Positions 5,844 through 6,218 of a DNA stretch of 6,218 nucleotides are shown piece by piece. Origin of the DNA: Candidatus Aenigmatarchaeota archaeon (GTDB lineage Archaea; Aenigmatarchaeota; Aenigmatarchaeia; QMZP01); the NCBI GenBank assembly GCA_016202725.1, contig JACQOD010000074.1, positions 1 to 6,218 on the forward strand. The letters are read 5' to 3'. The notes beneath the pieces are model-generated. The model saw nothing but the letters and a program-made list of their open reading frames with translations, had not been told where the DNA came from and did no database searches. How positions within the stretch are numbered: position 1 is the stretch's first letter; every line of letters starts with the position of its first letter. The position numbers were made by a program, and so were the translations under genes.

Positions 5844-6167
5844 ATGCGCCCCTGCCACTTCAGCCTGCGGGTGGACAAGCACGCTCCTGCCCTCGCTGGC
5901 AGGGAACGGGAGGTCCGCCGGGCCGTCCGGCGGGCGTTGCAGGACCTCGATCTCCAGGCAACCGTCCAGGTCCATCCCTCCCACGTGCACGTGGTGGCTG
6001 ACGTTCCCGCGAAGCGGGAGCTGTTCTTCGTCTCCCGCCTCCGCAACGAACTGGCGCAGCTGGGCGTCCGGTGGGACGCCGAACATTACGTGACCCCCCT
6101 CGCGTCCCTGGAACCGGAGTATGTCTCCCGCCTGCTGAAGGAGCTCCACCGCCCGCCCGGGCGGTGA
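5844..6167 (+). CDS. Small TnpA-like (IS200/IS605 Y1 HUH fold) protein, probably lacking the catalytic tyrosine
   Basis: 107 residues from the ATG at 5844, chosen for its spacing from the TATA-like box. The order of elements follows the Y1 transposase fold: first strand 'CHFSLRVDKHAPALAGRE' at 4-21 (TnpA: YHLVFxTKYRRPVLTGE), helix 22-36, strand plus HUH motif 'VHPSHVHVVADVP' at 43-55 with H47 and H49 (TnpA: DPDHVHLLVSxP), helix 58-73, 'W77' and 'EHYVTPLASLEPEYVSRLL' at 80-98 (TnpA: GYFVSTVG...EExIKKYIExQ). By this alignment from memory, the nucleophile Tyr is L97 and the metal-binding Gln is L101; Y93 is the only nearby Tyr. It is shorter than usual TnpA (about 130-155 residues). No tnpB, IS ends or target duplication were seen, so a mobile element is not supported; an exapted DNA- or RNA-binding protein is a better inference. 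C-rich then T-containing sequence follows to the window end. Confidence 0.6.
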   Translation: MRPCHFSLRVDKHAPALAGREREVRRAVRRALQDLDLQATVQVHPSHVHVVADVPAKRELFFVSRLRNELAQLGVRWDAEHYVTPLASLEPEYVSRLLKELHRPPGR

Positions 6168-6218
6168 GGTGCAGGACCCCCCCGTTTGCTGGCCTCTTCT
6201 TTCCGCGCTGTGCAGCCC

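Noticed and set aside
5844..6167. Complete IS200/IS605 insertion sequence
   Set aside because: No tnpB, no matching end hairpins on both sides, and the expected catalytic Tyr is missing; kept only as a TnpA-like gene.

Overview
The window looks archaeal. The evidence is a MptA-type GTP cyclohydrolase, a TrmB-family regulator and a small Gly/Arg-rich CxxC-x17-CxxC zinc-ribbon protein. In addition, TATA-like boxes lie about 23-27 bp upstream of four start codons, which is the spacing of leaderless archaeal transcripts. The DNA is GC-rich with strong G/C preference at third codon positions. The phylum cannot be fixed from the sequence alone.

Left part (1-3113, minus strand): one long reading frame that runs off the left edge. 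It encodes a single-chain type IIG-like restriction-modification enzyme: an N-terminal PD-(D/E)XK nuclease-like domain, an N6-adenine methyltransferase core (GEFYTP, DPACGSGTF, NPPY), then a TaqI-like target-recognition region. Because the frame stays open to the edge, long antisense frames can be mistaken for genes here. Within the gene, about positions 290-1400 (just after NPPY through the recognition domain) are much AT-richer than the flanks, which suggests replacement of the specificity module.

Middle (3114-5060): a 153-bp spacer with a promoter-like box and a 7-bp-arm palindrome, a TrmB-type regulator on the minus strand, and mptA on the plus strand, which catalyses the first step of archaeal pterin (methanopterin-type) biosynthesis. 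The regulator and mptA are divergent. Their TATA boxes are about 25 bp apart and flank a perfect inverted repeat, which points to a shared operator.

Right part (5061-6218, plus strand): the zinc-ribbon gene has its own TATA box, a leader of roughly 85-90 nt and a clear Shine-Dalgarno, unlike its neighbours. A T-rich terminator follows, then an unrecognised 120-aa gene. Two bases after that gene is a 107-aa protein resembling the IS200/IS605 TnpA (Y1 HUH transposase) fold. It keeps HVH but appears to have Leu at the positions of the catalytic Tyr and the helix Gln. A 16-bp perfect palindrome lies just upstream of that gene's TATA-like box. This last gene, possibly a domesticated TnpA-like DNA-binding protein, is the least ordinary element of the window.
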